Source of the DNA: Euptelea pleiosperma
Lineage: Eukaryota; Streptophyta; Magnoliopsida; Ranunculales; Eupteleaceae
Length of the DNA: 64,000 nucleotides
Direction: 5' to 3'
Assembly (NCBI GenBank): GCA_035048495.1
Contig: CM068551.1
Span: 11,471,248 to 11,535,247 of the forward strand
Shown here: in pieces, positions 51,493 through 62,847 of the stretch
Layout: every line of letters starts with the position of its first letter
Numbering within the stretch: the first letter of the stretch is position 1
Position numbers and translations under genes: made by a program
The notes under the pieces: generated by a model
The model's database searches: none
What the model was told of the DNA's origin: nothing
What the model saw: the letters and a program-made list of their open reading frames with translations, nothing else

Positions 51493-54230
51493 TGAAACTT
51501 GGATTTTTCCGCGTCGTTGATTACGGAAACTCTAATTTCAACACATTTTTTATTATCCGAGACTTTTGACCTGTAAAATTAGCAATTTTGCACAGTGGCT
51601 CATGTCGGATGTCGATCCGCACTCGGGATTAGTCAGATTAGCGCAATAAAGAACATGAAATGATGGATTTTTTGCTAAATATTATGGAGAGGTGAGAGTG
51701 GTGAATACGGTGGATTTTAAAATATTCTTTTGAAGGATTTTTACTAGGCATTAATAACACATCCACGAAAATGAAAATAGTGCTAGACAATTATCTATTA
51801 AACTGAAATGAGAGAATCCAATAACGAAATAACTTTCATTAATCATCAATGGAAATACAGTGCCTTTCAAGACAAAACTAATTGAAGTCTTTTAAATTAT
51901 ACTAGAGAGAAGAGAGAAAGTAGAGTCTAAAATGAACTAGAGAGAGAAAAATAAAGATCTATTTTAGGGAGAGAAAGAAATAACTTAGAAAGAGAAACAA
52001 GAAAATAGATAGAGAAAATAAAGAAGAGAGAGAAAGTAGAGAAAGAGGGTGAAACGCCCCTTTGTTCTTACCTTGGTATTCGGCCAAGTGGTGGCGAGAA
52101 AATTCAGGGCGATTTGCACAAGGTGGGAAGTGCAACACCGTTGGAAACTTCAAGGGAGATGGAAAGGGTAGCTGTCCGTGGGGTTCATGGGAATGATGGA
52201 GGAAGGTGATTTGCCCGGAGTTGAAAGTTGTGGACGTGATGGGGAGGCAAGCTTCCAGCGACTGAGTGATGGTTGCTGTCTGTGTTGAAGAGTTGGAGAT
52301 ATTACAGACCATGAGTTGCTGCCTTGGTGAGTTTTGGCTGGTGGCTGCCTGTGATATTATGGAGGGCAGTTGCAGGTCTTGGGAATGATCACAGTTTAGT
52401 GGTATAGCCACGAGTTTCTGCAACAGTGGGGGGAACCAATCAGATAGTTTGCTCTGCAAACCGGTGACTGAGTGTGCACACCGGCAAATGGGAGGAGTTC
52501 CGGGTTGTTTCTTCGACGAAAAAGAGGAGTTGCGGATCCAGATCTCAAGCCGTTTGTAGGTAGGATGACGTCTGGTTGCTACCCGCTGGAGAAAGAGGTT
52601 GAGGCGACAAGAAAGAGCAGGTGAGGGTCCGTGGAGTAGTTCACGGCTTTAAGATGGAGAACTCGCCGGCGTGTTGCAGGCCAGCAACGTGGACACACGG
52701 CTGGAGGTGGTGTGCAGAATGTTGACGGTGTGGAGAAAATGGTGGTGCACCTGTCAAAGGAGAAGCTCAAAGCTTCCTCCCATTCCTCCTCTCCTCTTTC
52801 TTCTTCTTTCTCTCCTTTTTCTGTTTTGCTCTTTTTTTTTTCTTTTCTTTTCTCTTTAAGAAAAGAGAGGGTGAAGACGGTCAAGGAGCATTTGATGGCT
52901 GCAAGTTGTAGGCTGTGCAAGATTTCCAGCAAGTGAATAGAAGACGGTGGAGGGAAAAGAGATTGGAGAGCGATCTCAAACGTGGATGGAAGTGGATCGT
53001 TGGATCCAATCGGGGCGGTAATGAGAGAAGGAATGGCCGGAGTTGCTGCCTGCAACTCCGGTATTGATTGAAGAAGACGAAGAAGAAAACAAAGAAGAAG
53101 GGGAAAAGAAGAGAAGCTAACGAGGAGAATTGAAAGGGAGGAGAGGAGGAAAAAGATTGGAGGGGGATTAGGGTTCGAACGAACCCTTCTCCTTCTCCTT
53201 TTAAAGCTCCCTATTTCCTTTAATGGAAATAGGGTATTTTTCAAAAATAAAAAATAAGAAAAATAATTTTTTTTTTTTTAAGTAAAACTCTACTTTTCTT
53301 TGGGGAATTTCCCCATCTAGTGGACCCCCCATTTTTTAAAATTTAATTGAAATTATTTTGAAATTTACGGGGTCCACTAAATGGTCGGACAGTGGGTCGA
53401 TGATGATGGGCCCGGCTACTGGCCCACATGGATTGATGATGTCCATCGTCTCACAAGATGATGTGACAGACAATCTGATGGCGATCGGATGGATGGTGAC
53501 TTGATTGGGACCCAGATTGGTAGATCGACGGATCTAAAGAGATCCAACAGTCCGATTGAAGATCCAACGGTCAGAAAGCTAAGGGAGATGAGACAGAGCC
53601 AATGGGCAGGAGTTCTGAGGTTAGGTCAGTAGATTCGAGGACCGAGAGATGAAGAGAGAGAGAATAAGGAGAGATGAGAGAGAAAATATCAAAAAATAGA
53701 GATAAAAGTATTGGCAGAGGGTCTGGAACCCTGGTCTTCACTGTGACCATCCTCATGCTTCTCCAGTAGAGTAGACTATCATTCCTTGCTGACTCATGTG
53801 GCTTTAAACGCTTTGGTCCATCTCTTGGTCATTGGCTCTCCTGTTCTCTTCTTTCTTTGGGCTGACTTTTTAGTCCTCTTATTCAGCCCATATTTGGCCC
53901 ATATCTTCTAGTCATAGCATGTGGGCTCTTTAAGCTTTGATAATGGACTTTCCTGATCGATGTGGGCTCGCAAGTTCGAGAATTGTCCCATCGGGGTTTC
54001 CTGCGACAGAAGAAGCGCGTAATGAGATTTTATCAGAATGACTCAATGTCTAGACTTCCGAAAATGTGTTTAATGCATGCAAATATACCATTTCGTCCAG
54101 AAAAGTGTGTTCTACGCAACAAAAGAGACTCTTACGTAGAAAAATAGATAAATAGAGCATTTTAACGTAGGAGAATGTGAAAACGCTTAGAAGATAACAG
54201 TGGAAAATACACACTTTTAAGCGAATATCA
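51493..54230. mobile_element. Related insertion nested in the previous one (inner solo LTR)
   Basis: Starts TGAAACTTGGATTTTTCCGC, ends GCGAATATCA, with perfect GGTTT duplication (51488-51492 and 54231-54235). 2738 bp. Its first 400 bp and last 280 bp match those of the outer element. Open frames inside are purine- or pyrimidine-rich by-products, not genes. Confidence 0.88.
53036..53062. repeat. CCGGAGTTGC hairpin (inner element)
   Basis: GGCCGGAGTTGCTGCCTGCAACTCCGG. Position and sequence match the hairpins of the outer copy; GAAGAAGA-type purine runs follow it directly. Confidence 0.8.
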
Positions 54231-54479
54231 GGTTTGGATGTTTAAAGGGAAGCATCCACGGTAACAGTAGATTGGGGGCTGTGCTGGTGAGGAGGAGAAG
54301 AGCTGCCGAAGTTGTAGAGGTTGCAACGCCGGTGGAGAAAGAAAAAGAAAGAGAAAACGGTGGTGGATATGGTACACGCAGGCGGTGTGCAGCGACGTTA
54401 CAGGAGGTACTGTTAGAGAAGGAAGAGCAGAAGAGATGAAGTAGAAGAGAAGAAAAAGGAGGAAAAGAAGAACTAGACA

Positions 54480-54506
54480 GCCGGAGTTGCCGCCTACAAC
54501 TCCGGC
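54480..54506. repeat. CCGGAGTTGC hairpin (outer element, right)
   Basis: GCCGGAGTTGCCGCCTACAACTCCGGC, followed by a long GAAGAAG run. Confidence 0.8.
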
Positions 54507-54799
54507 GAAGATGGAGGAGGAAGAAGAAGAAGAAAAGAAGAAGAAGAAGAAGGAGAAGAAGAAGAGGAAGAGGAGAGGAAGAAGGAAGGGGAGAACGTGG
54601 TGGGGGAACCCTTACAGTTTGAGCATGTTGTAGGTGGGGGCGGTGTGGTGAGAACCGGGAAGAAGCTCGCCGGTTTCAATGGCGAGATGGTTGCTGGGGT
54701 GGGGCGTTCATGGGGGTGACGGCTTGCTGGTTTGCCCCCTTGTACCTGTAACAGAAGAAGAAGAACAAGAAGAACAAGAAGAAGCAGGAGAAGAACAAA

Positions 54800-54858
54800 A
54801 GAAGAAGAAGAAGAAGAAGAAGAAGAAGAAGAAGAAGAAGAAGAAGAAGAAGAAGAAG
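54800..54858. repeat. (GAA)n microsatellite
   Basis: About 19 uninterrupted GAA triplets, within a 400-bp purine-rich block. It generates long poly-Glu, poly-Lys and poly-Ser frames that are not genes. Confidence 0.95.
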
Positions 54859-55954
54859 GTGGTGCTGCTTGCCGGCATAGCTCGCCTGAGAAGAGAAGGG
54901 AGGAAGAGAAAGAAGAAAAAAGAAGAGAAGCCAGCGGGGGGGAGAGAACCAACCCCTAGGGTTTCCATGGGAGCTTTTAAAGAGAGAAACCGTGGGTTTC
55001 TCCCTTAGAAACTCACGGTTTCTAATTTGAAAATTATACATTTTTTTTATCATTTTTCTTAGGGTGCATTTGGTCGCTAAGTGAAAAAAAATGTATTTTT
55101 CTTAAAAGCCCTTTCTTTTGAAATAATCAAACATGATTTCAGGGTTTTGAATCGGGGCTAAGTGATGAGGGCCCTCCGATGATTGTAAGTTGTTGGATGA
55201 TGAGATAGGGAGCTCACTCGATCGATCGGATGATCGACTGATTGATCAGATGTTAGGGATGAATAATCGGATGGTCAGATGGTAGATCGGATGGCGATCG
55301 AACGGTGGATTTGCTGGATAATGGTGATAGGTTAAGGAGAGAGAGTTGGTTAGAGCTAGGAGAGAGAAAATTAGGATTTAGAGGAGAGAGAATTAGGGGA
55401 GATGAGAGAGAAAAATGGAGAAAAAAGCACTAGTAGAGGGTCTGGAACCCTGGTCTTCGCTGTGTCCCTCCTTACGCTTCACCAGTAGAGTAGACCATCA
55501 TTTCTTATTAATTCATGCGTCTTTAAATGCTTTGGTGCGTCTCTTGGTCATTGGCTCTCCCGCTCTCTTCGTTCTTTGGGCCTGCTCTTCGGTCCTCTTG
55601 TTCAGCCCGTATTTGGCTCATATCTTCTAGTCATAGCCTGTTGGCTCTTTAAGCTTTGATAATAGGTTTTCATGATCGATGTGGGCCCGCAAGTCTCGAG
55701 AATCATCCAATCGGGGTTTCCTATGATAGAAAAAGCGCGTAATGAGACTTAATCAGAATGGCTTTATATCTAGACTTTCGAAAATGTGTTTAATGAATGC
55801 AAATATACCACTTCGTCCAGAAAAGTGTGTTCTACGCAACAGAAGAGACTCTTACATAGAAAAGTGGATAAATAGAGTAGTTTTACGTAGGAGAGTGTGA
55901 TAACACTAGAAGGATAATTGCTTTAAATAGCACTTTTGAGCGAATATCATAGTG

Positions 55955-56606
55955 CAAGACGATAAGCCACCTCTCCTACTCGTTGGAGAATCTCGAAAGG
56001 TCTGATGTACCTCGGAGCTAGTTTTCCTTTCTTACCGAATCTAATGATGCCTCTACGTGGTGATATCTTCAAAAAGACGTGATCACCGGTCTGAAACTCT
56101 AAGGGTCGTAGTCGATTATCTGCATGGCTCTTTTGTCGACTCTGTGCGGTGAGGAGTCAGTTTTTAATCAATTGAATCTTCTCTGTCATCTCCTGAATCA
56201 ACTCAGGCCCTGACAATGAACGCTCTCCAACCTCTGCCCAACAAACATGAGATCTACAAGGTCGACCGTAGAGTGCCTCGTAAGGTGTCATGCCAATACT
56301 CGCTTGGTAACTATTATTGTACGCAAACTCTGCCAATGGTAGGTGTTCGCTCCAACTACCTTTGAAGTCTAATACACATGCTCGCAACATGTCCTCTAGG
56401 GTCTGGATGGTGCGCTCTGACTGGTCGTCCGTCTGAGGATGAAATGCGGTACTAAATTTAAGCTGAGTCCCCATGGCTTGTTGAAGGCTATTCAAAAAAT
56501 GTGATGTAAACCTTGGGTCTCTATCTGAAATGATGGATAACGGAACACCTTGGAGTCGCACGATTTCTCTTATGTAGAGTTTGCTCAACGTGATTAGTGA
56601 GTCCAT
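55955..56606 (-). pseudogene. Tekay integrase core and C-terminal domain
   Basis: Frame from 56606: [55 protein letters not shown] (second Asp and catalytic Glu), then DHVFLKISPRRG and APRYIRPFEILQRVGEVAYR (GPY/F-like). It ends at the insertion site. A frameshift separates it from the upstream zinc-binding part. Confidence 0.9.
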
Positions 56607-56647
56607 CGCTCGAATGGGAAGAAAATGAGATGATTTCGTAAGCCGAT

Positions 56648-56995
56648 CTATGATAACCCAAATTGCATCTTGTCCTCATTAAGTTTTTGGCAATAGTCCA
56701 TAGTAATATGATCCCACTTCCACTCTGCTATTGGTAAAGACTGTAGCAAGCCCGCTGGTCTCTTGTGTTCTATCTTCACTTGTTGGCAAGTGAGACACTT
56801 CAATACGAAAGTGGCTATGTCTCGCTTCATTCCTCTCCACCAATATTGGCGCTTCACATTATGGTACATCTTGGTACTGCCAGGGTGCACAGTGAATCTC
56901 GATTGATGAGCCTCAGTGAGTATCTCTCCTCTGAGTTGTGTGTCGTCAGGTACGCAAATTCTGCTCAAGTATCTAATACTACTATTAGGTCGCAT
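56648..56995 (-). pseudogene. Tekay integrase zinc-binding domain
   Basis: HQSRFTVHPGSTKMYHNVKR, then YWWRGMKRDIATFVLKCLTC gives the H-H-C-C zinc ligands, followed by WKWDHITMDY with the first catalytic Asp. The frame then shifts by one base near 56660-56670, where [13 protein letters not shown] continues in another frame. A stop near 57010 separates it from RNase H. Confidence 0.9.
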
Positions 56996-57010
56996 GGTGA
57001 AACCTTCTTG

Positions 57011-59026
57011 TCATTGCGCCTCGATTACCTTCTGGATGATACTCGGTTGAATAACCAAGTTATACAAGAAAGCCCGTGTGACTCCCTTCTCGACACAAAG
57101 GTCAAAACTCTCCACTGCTTCAATCATCTGGAGCCTCCTCAAAGATAAACTAGCTACCAACCCTCTAGACTTCCTACTTAGGGCGTCTGCCACCACATTC
57201 GCTTTTCCAGGGTGGTAGTGAAGGTTGAAATCATAATCTTTAAGAAACTCCATCCATCTCCTTTGTCTCAGGTTCAATTCTTTCTGGGTGAAGATATATT
57301 TTAAGCTCTTATGGTCAGAGTATACCTCGAATTGCTCGCCATAGAGGTAGTGTCTCCAAATCTTCAGTGCGAAGACAATGGCCGCTAACTCCAAGTCGTG
57401 AGTTGGGTAGTTTTGTTCGTGGATCTTCAACTGGCGTGAAGCATAAGCTATTACTTTACCTCGTTGCATGAGAACACAACCAAGTCCCTGAAGTGATGCA
57501 TCACTATAGATTACGTAGTCTTCTCCGCTAGCTGGTACAGTCAACACCGGTGCTGTCGTTAGTCGCTTCTTCAATTCTTGGAATGCTTGCTTGCATTCTT
57601 CTGTCCAGATAAACTTCTCTCCCTTCTTGGTCAACTTCGACAACGGAGCTGCTAGACGAGAAAACCCTTCGACAAATCGTCGGTAATATCCTGTTAGTCC
57701 TAGAAAACTACAGATCTCGGTCACACTCCTCGGCTTCTCCCAGCTCAAAACTGCCTCAATCTTGGCTGGGTCCACCGAGATACCATTCTTCGATACTACA
57801 TGCCCTAAAAATTTGACTTCTGCCATCCAAAAATCACACTTATCCATCTTTGCATAAAGCTGGTGTTCTCTCAGAGTCTGTAATGTTGTTCTCAGGTGAT
57901 GCTCGTGCTCCTTTTGCATCTTTGAGTAGATAAGAATGTCATCAACAAACACTACCAAGAATTTGTCTAAGTATGGTCTAAACACTCTATTCATCAGGTC
58001 CATGAAAGTTGCTGGCACATTGGTCAATCCGAACGGCATGACTAAGAATTCATAGTGCCCGTAGTGCGTACGAAAGGCTGTCTTTGATATGTCTGACTCT
58101 CGAACTCGCAACTGATGATATCCTAACCTCAATTCAATCTTTGCAAAATATTGTGACCCTCTCAACTGGTCAAATAAATCATCGATCCGTGGCAGTGGGT
58201 ACTTGTTCTTCACAGTGACTCGATTCAATTGGCGGTAATCGATACAAAACCTCAATGATCCATCTTTCTTTTTCACAAAGAGGACCGGAGCTCCCCAAGG
58301 TGAAGTACTAGGACGAATAAATCTTTTATCTTGCAAGTCCTGGAGTTGATCCTTCAATTCTATAAGTTCAGCAGGTGTCATTCGATACGGTGCGATAGAA
58401 ATTGGGTTTGTACCAGGATAGGTCTCAATGGTAAACTCCATCTCTCTAATTGGAGGTAAACCGGGTAAATCTTCTGGAAATACATCCAGGAAGTCTCGAA
58501 CAACTACATCCAATCGCGAAGCCTGACTAGTGCTATCCTCGCTCGAGATGTGCGCCAAAAAGCTAGAACTGTCCTCTACGCTCTTCTTGCTATAGAAGTG
58601 GAATGTCGATCCTCCAGGTATGTTGAAAGTCACATGCTTTCCAAAATAATTTATGGTGGCATGGTAGGCAGATAGCCAATCCATACCAAATATTATATCA
58701 AAATCAACTAGACTCAGGTGGACTAGATCAATCACTAGTTCCTGGTCAGCAATCCTAACTATACATGATCGATAAATACGAGTGGTCTCAATACTCCTCC
58801 CAACAGGGGTAGAGACACACAAAACATAATCTAGGGGTTCAGATTCTAAACCCAAGGTACAAGCAAAAGTAGAAGATATAAAAAAGTGTGTAGAACCTGG
58901 ATCAAAAAGAATTTTAGCCCAAGAGTTATAAACTAAAAGGGTACCTTCGACCATTGCATTGGTTGTTTCGGTCTCTGGCGCTACGATCGCAAACTCGACT
59001 CTGAGCCCTGAGTCCTTGATTTCCAA
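57011..59026 (-). pseudogene. Tekay protease, reverse transcriptase and RNase H
   Basis: A 671-codon open stretch. Protease motif [10 protein letters not shown] at about residue 40. RT from about 215: [59 protein letters not shown] and [10 protein letters not shown]. RNase H has [36 protein letters not shown] and [17 protein letters not shown]. The usual KIDLRSGYHQ is [10 protein letters not shown], so the first catalytic Asp of RT is Glu; the FVDD pair is intact. Length and order are normal, but the reading frame ends before integrase. Confidence 0.93.
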
Positions 59027-59042
59027 GATTTTGATTCTGATT

Positions 59043-59375
59043 CTACTGAGGTGGATGTGGTTGTACTGGCTGTTGATGGACTTTTTGTTGCATCTGTTGT
59101 TGCTGAGGACGAGGCTCCTTATATTGAGGTCGTTGCTGCTGTGGTCGAAATAATTGTAGATGTGTTGTAGGTGATGGGCAATTCCTCACATGGTGTCCCT
59201 GTTGTCTACATCCAAAACATCTAATTTGGTACTGTTGTCCTTGTTGCTGAGTGTTGTGTTGGCGAAGTAGCTGTGGTTGTGGTGCTATGGAGGATGGACA
59301 ATTCTTCTTTCCCATTAGTCCACATTTATGACACTTAATGTGGTCAATCTGTCCTATTTGCTGTAGAGGATTCAT
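59043..59375 (-). pseudogene. Tekay gag C-terminus with CCHC knuckle
   Basis: [18 protein letters not shown] is a CCHC nucleic-acid-binding knuckle, preceded by a partial CHKCGLMGKKNC and followed by Gln/Pro-rich sequence. A stop and a frame break separate it from the capsid part and from protease. Confidence 0.88.
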
Positions 59376-59414
59376 CCGTTGTTTCTTGTTGTTGTTGTTT
59401 TGTCCTCCAATTTG

Positions 59415-60099
59415 TCATTTCTTGTTTTGCTCCCTAAGCCTCTGAGTATTGTCCATCTCAACCTCAACGAGAAGCGCTCTATCGATCACCTCGGCATACG
59501 TGCGAAGCTTTAATGTTGTTAATCTTCCTCTGATCCTCGGTCGTAGTCCTTCTTGAAATTTTTGAGCCTTCAAAGACTCATCTACCACGATATGATGTGC
59601 GAAACGTGCTAACTTCGCGAATTTGGCATCATATTTAGAGATCGTCATATTCTTTTGTACTAGGTACAGGAATTCGGCGCGCTTTTGATTCCTCACTACT
59701 TCTGGAAAGTATCACTCTAAAAAGACTTCCTCGAACTGAGCCCAAGACATCTTATTCACATCTCGGGACCTCTTGACCATGGCCCACAATGGTCAGCTTC
59801 TCCTTAGAGCATGTATGCCGACAAGGTTACTTTCTGGCGATTAGTTGTAGAGAGGACCTCTAAGGTCTTGTTCATCTCTCGTAACCAAGTCTCAGCCTCG
59901 AGGGGGTCAGGGGTACCCTTGAAAGCTGAAGGGTAAGCCTCTTGAACTCCCTCATTATTTCCACCATCCGATTCTCTTCAAATTCATCTTGAACTGGTGG
60001 TGCTTGCGGCTGGGCATGTTGCTGCATAAAAGTAGTCATGTTCCTCACAGCTTGGGCAAAGGATTCCTCAGGCCCAATATGCGTAGACTCACTAACCAT
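59415..60099 (-). pseudogene. Tekay gag N-terminus and capsid
   Basis: Starts at the ATG at 60099 (MVSESTHIGPEESFAQAVRN). After frame breaks near 59870 and 59710 it continues KRAEFLYLVQKNMTISKYDA and KFAKLARFAHHIV ... FQEGLRPRIRGRL, the retrotransposon gag capsid. The start is the first ATG after the primer-binding site (175 bp leader). Confidence 0.85.
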
Positions 60100-60274
60100 C
60101 TACTAAATTACAAAAGTATATATAAGTGTTAAGTGTCGACAAACAACGTTCATACAAGCATATATATATATATGTATATACAATATCAGAGTTCAGTGAG
60201 CAAATCCTACTGTTTAAGTGTTAACAAGTGATCATACGGTTCTCATGTAATAATCCCTAGGAACTAAAGCCTAG

Positions 60275-60286
60275 GCTCTGATACCA
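60275..60286 (-). other. Primer-binding site (tRNA-Met)
   Basis: The minus strand reads TGGTATCAGAGC three bases inside the 5' LTR, complementary to the 3' end of plant initiator tRNA-Met. Confidence 0.9.
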
Positions 60287-60289
60287 CTT

Positions 60290-62286
60290 TGTCACGCCCC
60301 GACCTAGGTCTACCGGACCCGACCCGTGGTCCATAACTCAGACCCATGGTCCCGGATGTGAGGATAAGAAAAGAATTATGAGAATAATCCAATTATTTCA
60401 TTAATAGGTCTCATCACTACATTATTCAAATATTAAATAAAAAAAAAGTGTCAATGTTTATTACATCATAGCTTCTAAAGTAATACCTAATACATATTTT
60501 CTAAGAAAGCAATAAAGTAAGATATGGATCAATTCTCTGTCGCCTCCAAATGTGCTACACACCCGCTTCATTGGGCAAATCTGAGACATAATAAATAGGT
60601 TGAGCTGCGAAGCCTAGTAGGTACACTCCATCACCCTTATTACCATGGGGATGAACGACTAACCACAGATAATCAACAGAAATAATACATAATGTAGATA
60701 ATGCAATAGGATAATAAAAATCAAACCGAATTTAAACATTAAAAGAAAATTCGATGAACATGCATGACATAAACATTACGGATCACACTTTATACAAACA
60801 GCGGGCCAAACTATCAAATACCACATGGATCCAAGGGGGTTGAGGCTTTGCACCCCAGGGCTCCAGGCCCTCCTTGCTCTTTAAGAAAAATCCTAAGGGG
60901 TTCGACACATAACACGGCACGAAACCCTAACCGTGTGTCCATGCACTCTCAATCTTCTTTTCTTTTTTTTAATCTCATAGAATGATATATTCATAGGCAA
61001 TCATAAAATAACATGACATATATTACAAAAAATATACAAATTTAAATTTTTAAGAAGATAACAAATATTTTAAAATATGCTCAAATTCTTTCTAACATAA
61101 CTAATCATGCTTTTGGAAATATAACACATGTAAATTTAAGAAAAATACAAGGTTTTTAACTAATTAAAAAATATAACATTCAACATATCATATATACAAT
61201 TCGTATAAAATTAACTATGGGAATAAAGGGAGGAAATAACCTACTTCTGTTCTTTAAACTAGATCTTTGTGATATGTTCGTTTCTTCTCTTCTATCTCCT
61301 TTTTGTTCTATGATCTTCCACAAGTATTTTAAAATAAAAGGTTTAGAAAAGAACAAAAAACCCTTAAGAAATAGCTTATAGTTTGGGTAATTGGAGGTGA
61401 AAAGTTGTTAGAACTTTGGGGTAGCTAATGGCTTAATGAGAGGGAGAACCAACACAAGAGAAGAGAGGGAGAGCTAATGGCTTGATGAAAAGATGGTGTC
61501 TCCTACGGCCTTTATATGGCCATACCAAAGGCTTAGGTTAGCAAGGTTAGGTTTAGATTAGCAAAGAAGTTTTTAAAAGTGGTAAAGTTCATTAATGACT
61601 AAAAGAGTTTCTAATTTAATAAAAAGTGAGGTTTCTAAAGTTAATAAAAAATGAATTTCTTATATTTAAAGTGAGGTTCTTCTCCCTTTAGTGTTTAACA
61701 ATTTCTACGTAGGAAGAAAGAAAAATATTTTCTCTTTCATAAGTGTCATTTTGAAAAATCAAGAATGCATTATTACATGTGTTATTTTATTCTTAATTTA
61801 TTTTTATTTGTACATGTGACAACCACATAAGCAAATGAGTTTCTTAAAAATTAAATCTAGCTAACATAGCCATCTTATTTTTAAACGTTAGGAGTAGGGT
61901 GTATGACACACACACAATCACTTAAATGTACATGCATTATTCATATGTGTTTTAAAATACAAGCAATTAATTAATTAAGGCCATAGGTTATATATATATT
62001 CTTAATTAAATAATTATAAAATTAAAATAAGAATTATAATACACATATATGGGTCTCAAAGCAGTCTTCAACTCATGGGCCTTACTAAACCCCTGTGGGG
62101 CCCCATAAGGAGATCACTAAAAAACTTGAAAAATTATTTTTTTTCTAAAACTTTTCAAAAGTCAAATATAGTCTTCTATTAGTTAAATAAAGTCAAAGTA
62201 GACCTAATTAAAGTCTAAAAAGTCAAGAATACCATAATATATCAAAATAACAAAATTATTCTTTAAGAGAGTTTTAGGCTTTTACA
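60290..62286 (-). repeat. 5' LTR of the Tekay element
   Basis: 1997 bp; same ends as 48095-49989. It carries an extra segment of about 65 bp (about 60837-60900, GGTTGAGGCTTTGCACCCC...) bounded by short AAGGGG repeats that the partner LTR lacks. Confidence 0.95.
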
Positions 62287-62764
62287 TTGTATCAATAGGT
62301 GTTCGTGGGCTCGAGCGAGAAAGACAGGGGACGTGGAAACATCGGCAGTGGACGAGAGCAATTCGAATTAAAGATGTGTGAAAATGTGTTGCATGAGTAA
62401 CTCTTGTCTAGTTAACTTTTTGATAATGATACTTTGACATCTGGACGTGGGCTTGTAGTTTTTCCTTGTGAAAGATTCTTACGTAAAAATCGCATGTGTT
62501 GATTGATTTGTTTATTTTTACACTTCTAATTAGATTAAATCAAACAACTAAGAAATAATATATCTCTAATATATTAAATCCGAATCGGTAGAGATAATCA
62601 CTTGTTAATCAATCTATCATATATAATTAGGATTGTTATTGTATGCGATTAGAATCCATCTACCAAGACCAAAAATTAGAATATAATGTTAATTAGTAAA
62701 TTAATTTTTAAAATACATATTCACCCCCTCTAGGTATCTTTGACTGAATTGGAAGAACCTTTCA
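62287..62764 (+). repeat. 5' LTR of the SIRE-like Copia element, right part
   Basis: Continues 47183-48094 after the Tekay insertion (shared TTGTA). Ends CCTTTCA just before TTGGTATCAAAGC. Confidence 0.65.
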
Positions 62765-62765
62765 A

Positions 62766-62778
62766 TTGGTATCAAAGC
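62766..62778 (+). other. Primer-binding site of the Copia element
   Basis: TTGGTATCAAAGC resembles the tRNA-Met complement used by plant Copia elements; one base differs from the consensus TGGTATCAGAGC. Confidence 0.75.
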
Positions 62779-62847
62779 TTTGGTCACTTTTTTAAAGTCT
62801 TAACAACCTAAGTGAGTTCCTATATAATTTTTTCCGATTTATAAAGA

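Larger units (their letters stand above)
50325..55949. mobile_element. Long LTR-type insertion, probable solo LTR (outer)
   Basis: Starts TGAAACTAG, ends GCGAATATCA, flanked by perfect TAGTG (50320-50324 and 55950-55954), inside the chromovirus pol; removing it restores RLAL/PPQL. Excluding the nested copy (51493-54230 plus its 5-bp duplication) it is about 2.88 kb. No gag or pol is present. TG...CA ends, 5-bp duplication and a close relative nested within it suggest a solo LTR of a long-LTR family; a non-coding LARD-like element is the alternative. Confidence 0.85.
48095..62286 (-). mobile_element. Tekay/Del-type Ty3/gypsy chromovirus, full structure, degraded
   Basis: LTRs at 48095-49989 and 60290-62286, perfect 5-bp duplication TTGTA (48090-48094 and 62287-62291), primer-binding site for tRNA-Met (60275-60286) and polypurine tract (49990-50005). 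The minus-strand interior runs gag, zinc knuckle, protease, RT, RNase H, integrase and chromodomain. Several frameshifts and stops, and a 5.6 kb insertion in the 3' part of pol, make it non-functional. It is inserted in the LTR of a Copia element. Confidence 0.95.

Noticed and set aside
52579..53244. 221-codon minus-strand frame
   Set aside because: Purine/pyrimidine-skewed region of the inner element, no recognisable domain, not aligned with any retroelement protein.
54494..55053. Several frames with long Ser, Leu, Phe, Lys or Glu runs
   Set aside because: All come from one (GAA)n microsatellite inside the outer solo-LTR-like element.
60275..60286. tRNA-like TGGTATCAGAGC sequence
   Set aside because: It is the primer-binding site of the Tekay element, not a tRNA gene; no cloverleaf surrounds it.
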